A DNA stretch of 41,464 nt from Parasutterella muris (GCF_009767915.1 NZ_WSRP01000027.1:1-41464); one strand, 5' to 3'. Positions 26,675-35,181 are shown, counted from the first letter of the stretch. Numbers and translations are program-made. Notes: generated by a model not told the origin, from the letters alone.

Positions 26675-27283
26675 TTATTTATTGCTAGTCATATTTTTTA
26701 TGAACCTGGCAAGTGTATTGCGATCAACTTTGCAGATTTTGGCTATCTGTCTTTGAGATGTGCCAATGGTAAGCAGGTCTTGAATGAGTCTTTCCTTCCC
26801 AGAAAGTTTATATTTATCAGGAGAATTCTTCCTTCCTTTAGGACGTCCAAGGATGACTCCTTCCGATTTTTTCCGGGCTAGAGCTTCTTTAGTGCGCTGA
26901 GAAATAAGGTTGCGTTCAATTTCTGCGGAAAGGCCGAACGCAAAAGCCAACACTTTACTTTGAATATCATCACCAAGACGATAATTGTCCTTGATGGTCC
27001 ATACCTTTGCTTCTTTCATCATGCATAAATTAAGGATCTCCATAATCATAAAAAGATTTCGGCCAAGGCGCGACAACTCTGCACAAATAATGAGATCATC
27101 TTTCTTTATTCGGTTAAGCAACTTTCCAAGCTCGCGCTTGTTATAGGCTTTGGTTCCCGAAATTGTTTCTTCTATCCAACCGTTAACAACCATATTTTTT
27201 TCGATGCAGAAGCGATTAATTTCGTACCGCTGGTTTTCAACCGTTTGCTTGTCAGAACTGACCCTAATGTAACCGTATATCAT
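26675..27283 (-). CDS. Serine site-specific invertase, Mpi-like
   Basis: A 202-aa small serine recombinase. The N-terminal resolvase domain starts MIYGYIRVSSDKQTVENQR, with the catalytic serine in YIRVS. It has the family Arg-containing block ELSRLGRN and a long E helix (AFAFGLSAEIERNLISQRTKEALARKK). The GRPKGRKNS linker leads to a C-terminal Hin-type helix-turn-helix (TSQRQIAKICKVDRNTLARFIK). From memory the sequence is very close to Mpi, the Bacteroides fragilis invertase that switches capsule promoters; no search could be run. Its stop touches the inverted repeat of the TRD cassette, so it is the obvious invertase for that switch. A near-consensus promoter lies about 20 nt upstream and the leader would be very short. 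Confidence 0.92.
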   Translation of the reverse strand: MIYGYIRVSSDKQTVENQRYEINRFCIEKNMVVNGWIEETISGTKAYNKRELGKLLNRIKKDDLIICAELSRLGRNLFMIMEILNLCMMKEAKVWTIKDNYRLGDDIQSKVLAFAFGLSAEIERNLISQRTKEALARKKSEGVILGRPKGRKNSPDKYKLSGKERLIQDLLTIGTSQRQIAKICKVDRNTLARFIKNMTSNK

Positions 27284-27302
27284 GGCAATCTATAAAAGTT
27301 TC

Positions 27303-27331
27303 TCTATAGAAGCTTTTGGTAAATCAGTCAA
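27303..27331 (-). promoter_or_regulatory. Sigma70-type promoter of the invertase gene
   Basis: On the minus strand TTGACT (27331-27326) and TATAGA (27308-27303) are separated by exactly 17 nt. Transcription would start near 27296, about a dozen nt before the invertase ATG at 27283. No Shine-Dalgarno sequence fits in that leader, so translation may be nearly leaderless. Confidence 0.6.
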
Positions 27332-27352
27332 GTAAGCTTGCTAAACGACAAA

Positions 27353-27847
27353 TTACAGGGGGCGCACCAAAGCTTCTGAAAAACGCATTCCGGTTTTTGC
27401 AACCAGGAGAATAAACCAGCCCCAATTAAGAGAAGCGGATAAATCCAGAGCGGAAAGAAGCTTGTGTAACTCAAACTGATTTAAAAATTTCGCCTTTTTT
27501 GAACGCGGCGCACGCCCCTTGATAATGGCTTTGCGAGTAGGATCTCGGTCAATTAATCCATCGTCGACGGCATCCAAAATTGCGCCTTTAAGCTGATGAT
27601 GAAAATCAATCGTCGTCTGTTTTTCATGGCATTCCGCATACCGATTCAATAGGTCCTGATAGTTAAGTCGGGTCAAATCCCTAAGAACAAGATTCGGAAT
27701 CAAACGCCTAACCCAAAGAAGCGTCATTTGATACTTATTAAATGTAACTTCCCTGACGGCACCTTTCTTGTAGATACGTAACCACGATTCGTAGTACTCA
27801 GCAAAGGTTTGGGATTCTGTCGGAGGCTTTTTAATTTCATTTTTCAT
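27353..27847 (-). pseudogene. Tyrosine integrase, C-terminally truncated
   Basis: A 164-aa remnant of a phage/ICE-type tyrosine recombinase. The N-terminal SAM-like core-binding domain is present (TFAEYYESWLRIYKKGAVREVTF... DLLNRYAE). The catalytic domain begins and includes the first catalytic Arg in LLVAKTGMRFSEAL. It then stops at VRPL, so the HxxR and Tyr motifs are missing. Intact relatives are about 350-400 aa. The frame ends where the A+T-rich invertase region begins, consistent with truncation when that DNA arrived. It marks the right edge of the island. No tRNA or attachment-site duplication was recognised nearby. Confidence 0.8.
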
Positions 27848-28100
27848 GATAAATCACTCAAAAGTGACACGCAGATGAAGTGAGCTGGTTAAAAACCTGG
27901 CGACCTCATTAAACACGAAATCAAGTACGAGTCTCGTCCGGAGAAATAGCATACTCAAATTCGGATCATGGCCCTCACACCTCCCCTAACCTCTTGGCTA
28001 ACCATAATTTCTGCCGATTGAAAATCGATACTGCTGATCAATTAAACTTATTACCGACCTCTTTCTTAAATGAGTTTCCTTACACCAAAAGGTTGTCTGT
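27848..28100. other. Intergenic region between integrase remnant and LysR gene
   Basis: About 250 nt between divergently transcribed genes. It presumably holds the LysR promoter. I see no tRNA, terminator or convincing attachment site. Confidence 0.4.
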
Positions 28101-29057
28101 ATGCACAATAAACAGGTCAGCATTTCCCGAATGAATCTTGAGCATCTCAAGACGTTTCATGTGGTCGCAAGTTTAGGCAGTTTCACTGAAGCCGCCAAAG
28201 CGCTTTACATGACTCAGCCCGCGGTTTCTCAGCAGATTCAGGGCATCGAACACGCACTGCGCAACCCGCTTTTTGATCGGAGCAAACGCCAGATCAGACT
28301 GACCGCCAAAGGAAAAATCCTTTTTAGCTATACGCAGAAACTCTTCGGCATCTTCCGAGAAATCGAAAACGTTTTTAATGACCTGAACCACCTTCTTACC
28401 GGTGAACTGACAATCGCTGCAAGCGCAGTCATGGGCAACTATTTCCTCTCTTCGGTCATTAACGAGTTCTACAAAAAATACCCGCTGATTTCCATTCGCT
28501 TGGAAATGGGAGACTCCGCCTATGTCACGCACCTTGTCGAAGAAGGTGTCGCTGACGTTGCTTTAAGCCGTCATGTCAGCGGCCTTAAACACTGTCGGCA
28601 GAAGCTGCTTATGAAGGAGCCTTATGTCTGCGTCTGCAGGCCCTCGTCGCCGCTCGCAGCCCTGAAAAGACCGCTGTCCCCAAAAGAATTCGCAGAAAGC
28701 TATCTCGTCATGCGGCAAAGAGGAAGCCGTATGCGCTCCAAACTTGAAGAGTGGTTTAAGAGCGTCGGCGTCTATGAGTTTCTCACGGCGCCTGCCATTG
28801 AAGTCAACAGTCTTGAAAGTTCAAAACGCCTGATTGCGTGCGGCTTCGGCGCCGCAGCCTTCCCGCTCGTTGCCGTCAGTCACGAACTCAAACGAGAGGC
28901 TTTGAGCCTTCTCAGCGTTGAAAACTTTTCCGTCACCGCCGATTATTTCCTCGGCTACAACGATAAACGTGAACTCTCGCCCGCCGCGTTTGAATTCATT
29001 TCTCTTCTCTCGGACCATATGAAGCCGAAAGAACAAAGTGAATCGATTCACTCATAA
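28101..29057 (+). CDS. LysR-family transcriptional regulator
   Basis: A 318-aa LTTR. The N-terminal winged helix (about 11-70) reads MNLEHLKTFHVVASLGSFTEAAKALYMTQPAVSQQI, a textbook LysR helix-turn-helix. The effector-binding domain (about 100-305) resembles the CysL/CbbR-like branch (LTIAASAVMGNYFLSSVINEFYKKYP). The ATG at 28101 has a weak AAAGG 8 nt upstream. A second in-frame ATG at 28131 starts exactly at the family N-terminus and is an alternative. The target is unknown. Neighbours downstream on the same strand are CYTH genes and an anion transporter, so control of the transporter is conceivable, though LysR proteins usually act on a divergent gene. Confidence 0.92.
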   Translation: MHNKQVSISRMNLEHLKTFHVVASLGSFTEAAKALYMTQPAVSQQIQGIEHALRNPLFDRSKRQIRLTAKGKILFSYTQKLFGIFREIENVFNDLNHLLTGELTIAASAVMGNYFLSSVINEFYKKYPLISIRLEMGDSAYVTHLVEEGVADVALSRHVSGLKHCRQKLLMKEPYVCVCRPSSPLAALKRPLSPKEFAESYLVMRQRGSRMRSKLEEWFKSVGVYEFLTAPAIEVNSLESSKRLIACGFGAAAFPLVAVSHELKREALSLLSVENFSVTADYFLGYNDKRELSPAAFEFISLLSDHMKPKEQSESIHS

Positions 29058-29169
29058 GAATTGCTTATAAGACGTATATGATTTGATAATTTTTTATTTT
29101 TCTGCCGCAAGCTCAGAATGTACTCATCGTTATTAACCAATGACTTATTCATTTAGCAAGGAGCATAAA

Positions 29170-29643
29170 GTGGCAAAAGAAATTGAGAGAAAATTCCTCG
29201 TCGTCGGCGACGAATGGCGTAAGGGCGCTGTCGGTACACATTATCGTCAGGGCTATCTGAACAGCGTTAAGGAACGCACTGTCCGCATCCGCACCATCAA
29301 TGACAAAGCATTCCTCACAGTCAAAGGACTGACGGTCGGCTGCACTCGTCTCGAGTTCGAATATGCGATCCCGTATGACGACTGCGTCAAGATGCTCGAC
29401 GAACTTGCTGAAAAACCCATCATTGAGAAGACCCGCTATAAGATTCCTGCCGGGAACGGCCTGACTTGGGAAATCGATGAATTCCACGGCGTTAACGAAG
29501 GTCTGGTTGTCGCTGAAATTGAAATTCCCTCGGAAGACACTGCGTTTGTCAAACCGGAATGGATCGGTGAAGAAGTTTCTTCTGATCCCCGTTATTTCAA
29601 TTCCAACCTCGTTGCTCATCCTTTCACCACCTGGAACAAGTAG
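29170..29643 (+). CDS. CYTH-domain protein (inorganic triphosphatase / adenylate-cyclase-like fold)
   Basis: A 157-aa single-domain CYTH protein of the bacterial short type. The start is taken as GTG at 29170 because AAGGAG lies 6 nt upstream and the protein then opens MAKEIERKFLV, with the diagnostic ExExK motif at residues 4-8; an ATG 30 nt earlier lacks a ribosome site. Other tunnel residues expected in the family are visible: RQGYL, RTVRIRTINDKAFLTVKG, RLEFEYAIP, EKTRYKI, WEIDEFHG and VAEIEIPSE. Family members hydrolyse inorganic triphosphate or similar polyphosphates with Mg or Mn. The next gene follows after 8 nt and may be a partner. Confidence 0.92.
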   Translation: MAKEIERKFLVVGDEWRKGAVGTHYRQGYLNSVKERTVRIRTINDKAFLTVKGLTVGCTRLEFEYAIPYDDCVKMLDELAEKPIIEKTRYKIPAGNGLTWEIDEFHGVNEGLVVAEIEIPSEDTAFVKPEWIGEEVSSDPRYFNSNLVAHPFTTWNK

Positions 29644-29651
29644 GCCTCAAA

Positions 29652-30290
29652 ATGACAAATCCTTACGACAAAAACAAAGCCATCAGCGCTGACGAAGCCG
29701 CCAAAATCATCCCCCGCGCTGAATTCCGTGTCTTTGGTAAAGACATCATCTCCGGCGTTCAGGAACACATGTGGAAATGCAAAGCCACACTTTACGCTGC
29801 CCGCATAATGCCGACCGAAGTCTATTTCCTCTCCCGCCGCACCAACGAAGCCAACGTCAAAGTTCGTGACGGACTGCTCGACATCAAGACCAAAGTCGGT
29901 GAAACACCCGAAGGCTACGAAATCTTCCAGCCGAGAGGAAAGTTCCAGTTCCCGGTCAAACAGGCAGAACTTGCGGAAATTCTCAAGCATCTGCAGGTAC
30001 CGCTTGAACTGACCAAGGACGTTTACACGCTTGAAGAGTTCATCGCTATGGCTAAAGACAACCCCGAACTTGCGGTTGTGCGCGTAGAAAAGAAACGCTA
30101 CGGATTCTCCGTTGAAGGCATCATCTGCGAATACGCCCAGGTTTGGTTCAACGGCGCTATGGTTGAAACTGCCTGCTGCGAAAGCGAAAACTATGAAGGC
30201 ATGAAGAAAGCCACCGAAGCACTTGGCATCGCCGACCTGCCCAACACAAATTACTTAAAGGCGGCCAAACAAGTTCTCGGCATGAACTAA
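29652..30290 (+). CDS. Uncharacterised protein, possible divergent CYTH-like fold
   Basis: A 212-aa soluble protein that I do not recognise with certainty. Blocks such as ATLYAARIMPTEVYFLSRR, VKVRDGLLDIKTKVG, VVRVEKKRYGFSVEGIICEYAQVWFNG and VETACCESENYEGMKKA alternate charged beta strands like those of CYTH/adenylate-cyclase class IV barrels. The latter part resembles the C-terminal end of such domains. A clear ExExK is missing at the N-terminus (RAEFRVFGKD instead). It begins 8 nt after the CYTH gene, so the two are cotranscribed and may act together. Structure prediction would decide whether this is a second, degenerate triphosphate tunnel. Confidence 0.7.
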   Translation: MTNPYDKNKAISADEAAKIIPRAEFRVFGKDIISGVQEHMWKCKATLYAARIMPTEVYFLSRRTNEANVKVRDGLLDIKTKVGETPEGYEIFQPRGKFQFPVKQAELAEILKHLQVPLELTKDVYTLEEFIAMAKDNPELAVVRVEKKRYGFSVEGIICEYAQVWFNGAMVETACCESENYEGMKKATEALGIADLPNTNYLKAAKQVLGMN

Positions 30291-30313
30291 AGATTTACCA
30301 GATTTAACCGGAA

Positions 30314-30335
30314 CGGCGGTCTTGAACGACCGCCG
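30314..30335 (+). promoter_or_regulatory. GC-rich hairpin immediately before the DASS transporter start
   Basis: CGGCGGTC (30314-30321) and GACCGCCG (30328-30335) form a perfect 8-bp stem with a 6-nt loop. It ends 8 nt before the transporter ATG, where a ribosome-binding site would be expected. There is no T-run, so it is not a simple terminator. It may limit translation or mark a processing site. Confidence 0.5.
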
Positions 30336-30343
30336 CAAAAACT

Positions 30344-31864
30344 ATGACAACGAACACCGTCCAGACCAAATTCGATCCGTTGGATCTGAACAGTTATTCG
30401 CTAAACCGACTCCCCAAAAAAAAGCTCACAAAGACCGGAGCTTTCTTCAGAACATGGGGACTGCCGATCGCCGCAATTCTGTTCGTCCTTCTCGCGTACG
30501 TCTTCCAAATTCCTATTCTGAACGCGAAACAGCAGGTGATGTTCGCGCTTTTTGCGACTGCGCTTTTCCTCTGGATCAGCGAAGCGCTTCCGAACTACGT
30601 GACCTCAATGCTTTTAATCTGCGGACTCGTGCTGACCGGGATTTTAAAAGCAAAGCCGGCCATGGCCACCCTAGGCGATCCGGTCATTTGGCTGAACGTT
30701 TCCGCGTTCGTGCTTGCGAGCGCTCTGGTTAAGACGCAGCTCGTGAAACGCGTCGCGCTTTGGCTGATTCTGAGATTCGGCCGAAACGCCTCGGCAATCT
30801 TTTTGACATTCCTCGGCATTAACGTCCTGCTGGCAGCCTTTGTAAACGCGACAGCCGCAAAAGCCGCACTCATGATGCCTCTCTTTATGGTGATCTCTGC
30901 GGTTTACGGAGCGCCCGGCACCGATTCCACCAACAATTTCTCCCGTAATCTGGTGCTCTATAACCTCGTCATGATCAATGCGAGCTGCAACGCGTTTATG
31001 ACCGGATCCGGCGCCAACCTTCTTGCAATCGCGCTGCTCGCGGGCGCAGGCTGCACCATTTATTACTTTGACTGGCTGATGGCCGGTCTGCCGCTTGTCA
31101 TCGGATTCGGCATCATCGGCTACGCGCTTGGCGTGCGCTTCATCTTCCCGGTCTCAAAGGAAGACTCGCAGCCCAAACTTCAGGGCGGCATGGAGTCGCT
31201 CCAAAAAGCCTACGATGAGCTCGGTCCCTTCAAAGTCAATGAACTTAAAGCCATCGCGATCTTCGGACTGGTGCTCCTCGTTTGGGCAACCGATAAGATC
31301 CACGGCATCAATGCAACGGTTGTTGCCATGACCGGCGCCGTCATCATGCTCGCGCCGCAGTTTAAGCTGCTGAACTGGAACGACGTGGATATTCCGTGGC
31401 ACCTGATGATCTTCTCGGCAGGCGCCTATGCGCTGGGTGCAGGTCTGACCGCGACCAAACTGATGGACACGCTCACCAAGGCGATGATGGACGGACTCGG
31501 TTTGGCTTCAATGAGCTACTTCAGCCTGTATGCGCTCCTGACCGGCATCTTTATCACGAGTCATTTCATCTTCCAAAGCAAGAACATGAGAACCATTATT
31601 TTCATGCCGATCGTCATCGGTATTGCTCAGGAATTAAAGATCGACATCCTTTCGCTCGCAATCCCGGTCGCGCTCTGCATCAACGTCTGCTGGAGTCTTC
31701 CGTTTAACGCAAAGCCTAACGCGATGCTTTACGGCACCAACAAATACACGATGGGAGAATCCTTCTATTACGGCTTCGTAATGTCGATTCTCTACTGGCT
31801 GGGCCTATTGCTCGCAGGAGCTACCTACTTCAAATGGCTCGGCATCACGCCCGGATTCTTCTAA
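30344..31864 (+). CDS. DASS (SLC13)-family anion:sodium symporter
   Basis: A 506-aa polytopic membrane transporter with about 12 hydrophobic segments. It carries both DASS-type substrate/Na-binding hairpins: the N-terminal one around AAFVNATAAKAALMMP and the C-terminal one around SLPFNAKPNAMLYG. It also has the early QQVMFALFATALFLWISEALPNYVTS block. The family moves di- and tricarboxylates (succinate, malate, tartrate, citrate) or sulfate, usually with sodium. Given the fumarate-reductase-like enzymes at the left of the window, a dicarboxylate is plausible but not shown. No Shine-Dalgarno precedes the ATG; a hairpin sits there instead. Confidence 0.9.
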   Translation: MTTNTVQTKFDPLDLNSYSLNRLPKKKLTKTGAFFRTWGLPIAAILFVLLAYVFQIPILNAKQQVMFALFATALFLWISEALPNYVTSMLLICGLVLTGILKAKPAMATLGDPVIWLNVSAFVLASALVKTQLVKRVALWLILRFGRNASAIFLTFLGINVLLAAFVNATAAKAALMMPLFMVISAVYGAPGTDSTNNFSRNLVLYNLVMINASCNAFMTGSGANLLAIALLAGAGCTIYYFDWLMAGLPLVIGFGIIGYALGVRFIFPVSKEDSQPKLQGGMESLQKAYDELGPFKVNELKAIAIFGLVLLVWATDKIHGINATVVAMTGAVIMLAPQFKLLNWNDVDIPWHLMIFSAGAYALGAGLTATKLMDTLTKAMMDGLGLASMSYFSLYALLTGIFITSHFIFQSKNMRTIIFMPIVIGIAQELKIDILSLAIPVALCINVCWSLPFNAKPNAMLYGTNKYTMGESFYYGFVMSILYWLGLLLAGATYFKWLGITPGFF

Positions 31865-31915
31865 CGAGGTAATCCCCGATCGCGCCGCAAAGCCGAAGAA
31901 AGCTTTGGGGGGCGT

Positions 31916-33373
31916 TTGTTGTGCGTGAGTGAACTCGCCCAGGCGCACGCCCAGGGGACAGACGCGATCAAACTGCACGGCAGAAAACAAATCGAAATCA
32001 AACAAAAAATCCGTATCGCCGCTCAATCCAAGAAGCTCAAATACCGAGTCGACAATTTCTTTATCTTTCCGGGTGCGCTTCAGATCACAGAAAACAATTT
32101 CAAAAAGGAAGAATTCAAGCGCAATCTGAAGTGCTACCTGAGCCTCTCTGAAACCAGTCCCAGCTTGGAGACGCTCTTTGACGAACTTTCCGAACCGCTG
32201 CAGTCCTGCTCCGACATCAATCAGCTCAGCACCGCTTATAAAAGGTTCGGTCTGAGATTTAAATCCGCTCTGCAGGAAAGATGCCGGGCTTTAATGGGAA
32301 CCTCGGAACTGACAGCTGACGAAGTTGATGACTTTCTGCGCACTGTCGGGCAGCTCCTTGAAGAATTTCGTAAAGTTAAATCCTCTCAGACGCATGACAA
32401 GGATGTAGGGCATCTGCTTGACTGCCTTGACGAATTTCTCACGGTGGAAACCGCTTTCTGCCTCAGAGATCTGAGCGCTGTCTTCGTCGGAGAAAACCGA
32501 ACAAAGATACTCTCTCACTGGCGAGACGTCGAAGACTATCGTCAAATGCATTTCCCTTATGAAATTCCTGAAGGAGAAAGCAAAGAATCCGCATTTCTTC
32601 TGCGCTGGTCTCATCTGAAGAAATTTGTGCACAGCTGTCTTTATCTTGACATCCGATATAAGGCAGGAGCGCCCCTGCTGACTCATTCCATCTACGGATC
32701 AGCGGCCGCTCTCTCCATGCTGTTTGCGACGATCGTCGCCTTCTTCTACCAGGATCTCTACGGCTCGCTGAGCCGCAACCTATTCTTTGCGCTTGTAATC
32801 GCCTACATCTTTAAAGATCGCTTCAAAGAAATTTTTAGAGACTGGCTCTCAAACGTTATTTTTAGAAGATGGATACCGGACAGACGGCTTTTTATTTTCA
32901 TGAATAATCAGCGCGTCGGTTCGGCCAAAGAAAATTTCGGCTTTGTACGTTCAGAGGAGCTGCCATTGCGCGCTGAGGATTTAATCCGAGACGCTTCACG
33001 CAGGTTTGAACTTTCTGCTTTCCGGCCTGACTCCGTATTTCGTTACAGTCGTGAAGTTTCATTGTCGGTCAGCGAACTGCCTCAGCAAACGTGCCTCATT
33101 GATATTGTCCGCTTCAATATCTCCGAATTCCTCCATAACCTCGGCGCCAAATCCGAAGAACTTCCGTTTTTCAGCGAAGACGGCAAGAGCCCGAAAGGCG
33201 AAAAGCTCTACAACATTTATCTCCTGCGCATATTCAGCTGTGCAGGCAGGATGGACTCCGAAGTGATCAGAATTACTGTAAACGCTAAATCCGTACGTCG
33301 AATCAGCATTGTTAAAGCTTATGAGGTTGGAAATTCCGTCATAGAAAACCGCGGCAAATTTATCTATACCTAA
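31916..33373 (+). CDS. Uncharacterised protein with two central transmembrane segments
   Basis: A 485-aa protein of unknown function. Residues 1-245 are mostly helical and charged. Two adjacent hydrophobic segments at about 258-278 and 286-300 form a likely membrane hairpin. Residues 300-485 are soluble again, with RRWIPDRRLFIFMNNQ at about 317-332. No catalytic motif was recognised. The start is uncertain: TTG at 31916 or 31919 (a G-run 3-6 nt upstream) or GTG at 31925. A short hairpin (CAAAGC/GCTTTG, 31888-31907) separates it from the transporter gene and may be a weak terminator. The gene stands alone on the plus strand. Confidence 0.8.
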   Translation: MLCVSELAQAHAQGTDAIKLHGRKQIEIKQKIRIAAQSKKLKYRVDNFFIFPGALQITENNFKKEEFKRNLKCYLSLSETSPSLETLFDELSEPLQSCSDINQLSTAYKRFGLRFKSALQERCRALMGTSELTADEVDDFLRTVGQLLEEFRKVKSSQTHDKDVGHLLDCLDEFLTVETAFCLRDLSAVFVGENRTKILSHWRDVEDYRQMHFPYEIPEGESKESAFLLRWSHLKKFVHSCLYLDIRYKAGAPLLTHSIYGSAAALSMLFATIVAFFYQDLYGSLSRNLFFALVIAYIFKDRFKEIFRDWLSNVIFRRWIPDRRLFIFMNNQRVGSAKENFGFVRSEELPLRAEDLIRDASRRFELSAFRPDSVFRYSREVSLSVSELPQQTCLIDIVRFNISEFLHNLGAKSEELPFFSEDGKSPKGEKLYNIYLLRIFSCAGRMDSEVIRITVNAKSVRRISIVKAYEVGNSVIENRGKFIYT

Positions 33374-33697
33374 CGCTATAACCGAGACTTACTTCTTTAT
33401 CGACTTAAAGCTCACAGGATGTTTAGGGAACCTCAAAAGCTCAGGCATGCCCGGAACTTTTTCGATATCTGCTCCTCAAACCAACCTGCTCTATTACGAG
33501 AAGTTTTTTGTCGAAAAAATCCGGAGCCTCGTCACGGAAAATTGGACTATAAGAAAATCGAACAGGACACAATCCCTTAAAAATTAATCCCCCTGAAAAC
33601 AAAAAGCTGAACAAAAATTGTTCGTATTTGCGGTATCACTAATTTGCGATTGCTACAATTAGTGGTTAATCCTGATACTTATCCTTTTTAATAGTCA
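33374..33697. other. 324-nt intergenic region with a perfect dyad upstream of the symporter
   Basis: No gene is visible. GAACAA-AAA-TTGTTC at 33609-33623 is a perfect dyad typical of a repressor operator. A TACAAT at about 33654 could be the -10 box of the symporter promoter, but no -35 at the right distance stands out. The rest is unremarkable. Confidence 0.45.
33609..33623. promoter_or_regulatory. Candidate operator dyad for the AGCS symporter
   Basis: A perfect 6-bp inverted repeat (GAACAA / TTGTTC) with a 3-nt centre lies about 75 nt upstream of the symporter start and just upstream of a TACAAT box. The binding protein is unknown. Confidence 0.4.
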
Positions 33698-35107
33698 ATG
33701 AATTGGTTCGCTTCTGCTGTCGCGTCTATTAATGACGTTCTTTGGTCTTATGTTCTGATCATCATGCTGATTGGCATCGGACTTTGGTTTACTTTTACCT
33801 CGCGTTTTGTCCAAATCACTAATATTCGGGAGATGTTCCGCTGCGTGCTCGAAGGATCCAGAACGCCTCCGCCCAACGGACATATTTCTCCTTTCCAGGC
33901 TTTCTGCATTTCTACAGCGTCCCGAGTCGGTGTCGGCAATATCGCCGGTATCGCGATTGCCGTTGTCACGGGTGGTCCCGGCGCTATTTTCTGGATGTGG
34001 GTTATCGCGACAATCGGTGCGGCAAGTGGCTTTATCGAATCTACCCTTGCGCAGATCTATAAAATTCGCAAACCGGGCGGAGGCTTTCTCGGAGGCCCCG
34101 CTTATTACATCAAGAACGCGCTGGGTTCCCCTTTCTTCGCGGGCGTATTTGCGGTCCTGATTTCCGTCACATATGGTCTGATCTTTAACTCTGTGCAGGC
34201 CAACACAATGTCGCTTTCAATTGCGACAACTTTCCAGATTGACCCGCTCTACACCGGCATCGGCGTTGCCATTCTGACTTCACTTGTAATTTTCGGAGGC
34301 ATGACACGCATCGCGAAGGTCGCAAGCTACATTGTGCCTTTTATGGCGGGGGCTTATCTTCTGCTCGCGCTTGTGATTACCTTAATGAACATCACGGAAG
34401 TACCTCGCGTGCTTCTCATGATTGTCACCAAAGCCTTCAATTTTGAGTCAGTAACCGGCGCCGCAATCGGTACTGCCATGATGACCGGCATTAAACGCGG
34501 TCTCTTCTCCAACGAAGCCGGTATGGGTGCTGTTCCGAATGCCGCTGCTGCTGCGGACGCAACTCACCCGGTCAAACAGGGTCTCATTCAGTCCATGGGC
34601 GTTTACTTCGACACCCTATTCGTCTGCACCGCTTCTGCGATGCTGGTTCTGCTCTCGCCGGAATGGGAAAGCGCAAAAATTACCGGTATTGAATTGGTTC
34701 AGAAATCCGTTGCCGGTCAGCTCGGCACCTGGACAAATTTCTTCATGACAATCGTCGTTCTTTTCTTTGCCTTCAGCTCCATTATCGGCAATTATTTCTA
34801 CGGCGAAATGAATATGCCCTTTATCTCTAAGAGCAAAGCAGCGCTTCCGATCTTCAGAGCCTGCGTCGTAGTCATGGTATTTGTCGGCTCCATCGCATCC
34901 CTTTCCATTGTTTGGGATTTGGCCGACCTCTTCATGGCGCTTATGGCAATTGTCAACTTAATCGCGATTGTTCTCCTCGGGAAGTATGCAATTGCAGCGC
35001 TCAGAGATTACAACGCGCAGAAAGCCAATGGCATCACGGATCCGGAATTTGACCCTGCTGTTCTTTCGAACACAAAAGGCGTCAGCTGCTGGCCGAGAAA
35101 AAAGTAA
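33698..35107 (+). CDS. Alanine/glycine:cation symporter (AGCS family)
   Basis: A 469-aa inner-membrane sodium (or proton)-coupled amino-acid importer with about 10-11 hydrophobic segments. Diagnostic AGCS blocks are present: ISPFQAFCISTASRVGVGNIAGIAIAV near residue 63, GGPGAIFWMWV near 91, and the strong signature GLFSNEAGMGAVPNAAAAAD near 268-287. Length and motif order match AgcS/AlsT proteins. Substrate is likely alanine or glycine. It is monocistronic with its own upstream control region. No strong ribosome site precedes the ATG. Confidence 0.95.
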   Translation: MNWFASAVASINDVLWSYVLIIMLIGIGLWFTFTSRFVQITNIREMFRCVLEGSRTPPPNGHISPFQAFCISTASRVGVGNIAGIAIAVVTGGPGAIFWMWVIATIGAASGFIESTLAQIYKIRKPGGGFLGGPAYYIKNALGSPFFAGVFAVLISVTYGLIFNSVQANTMSLSIATTFQIDPLYTGIGVAILTSLVIFGGMTRIAKVASYIVPFMAGAYLLLALVITLMNITEVPRVLLMIVTKAFNFESVTGAAIGTAMMTGIKRGLFSNEAGMGAVPNAAAAADATHPVKQGLIQSMGVYFDTLFVCTASAMLVLLSPEWESAKITGIELVQKSVAGQLGTWTNFFMTIVVLFFAFSSIIGNYFYGEMNMPFISKSKAALPIFRACVVVMVFVGSIASLSIVWDLADLFMALMAIVNLIAIVLLGKYAIAALRDYNAQKANGITDPEFDPAVLSNTKGVSCWPRKK

Positions 35108-35181
35108 GCAAACGGACCTTCAATGAAAAATTAAACTCATAAATTTGGAGAGAGCAAACAGGTATTGTGAACGATGCGACT

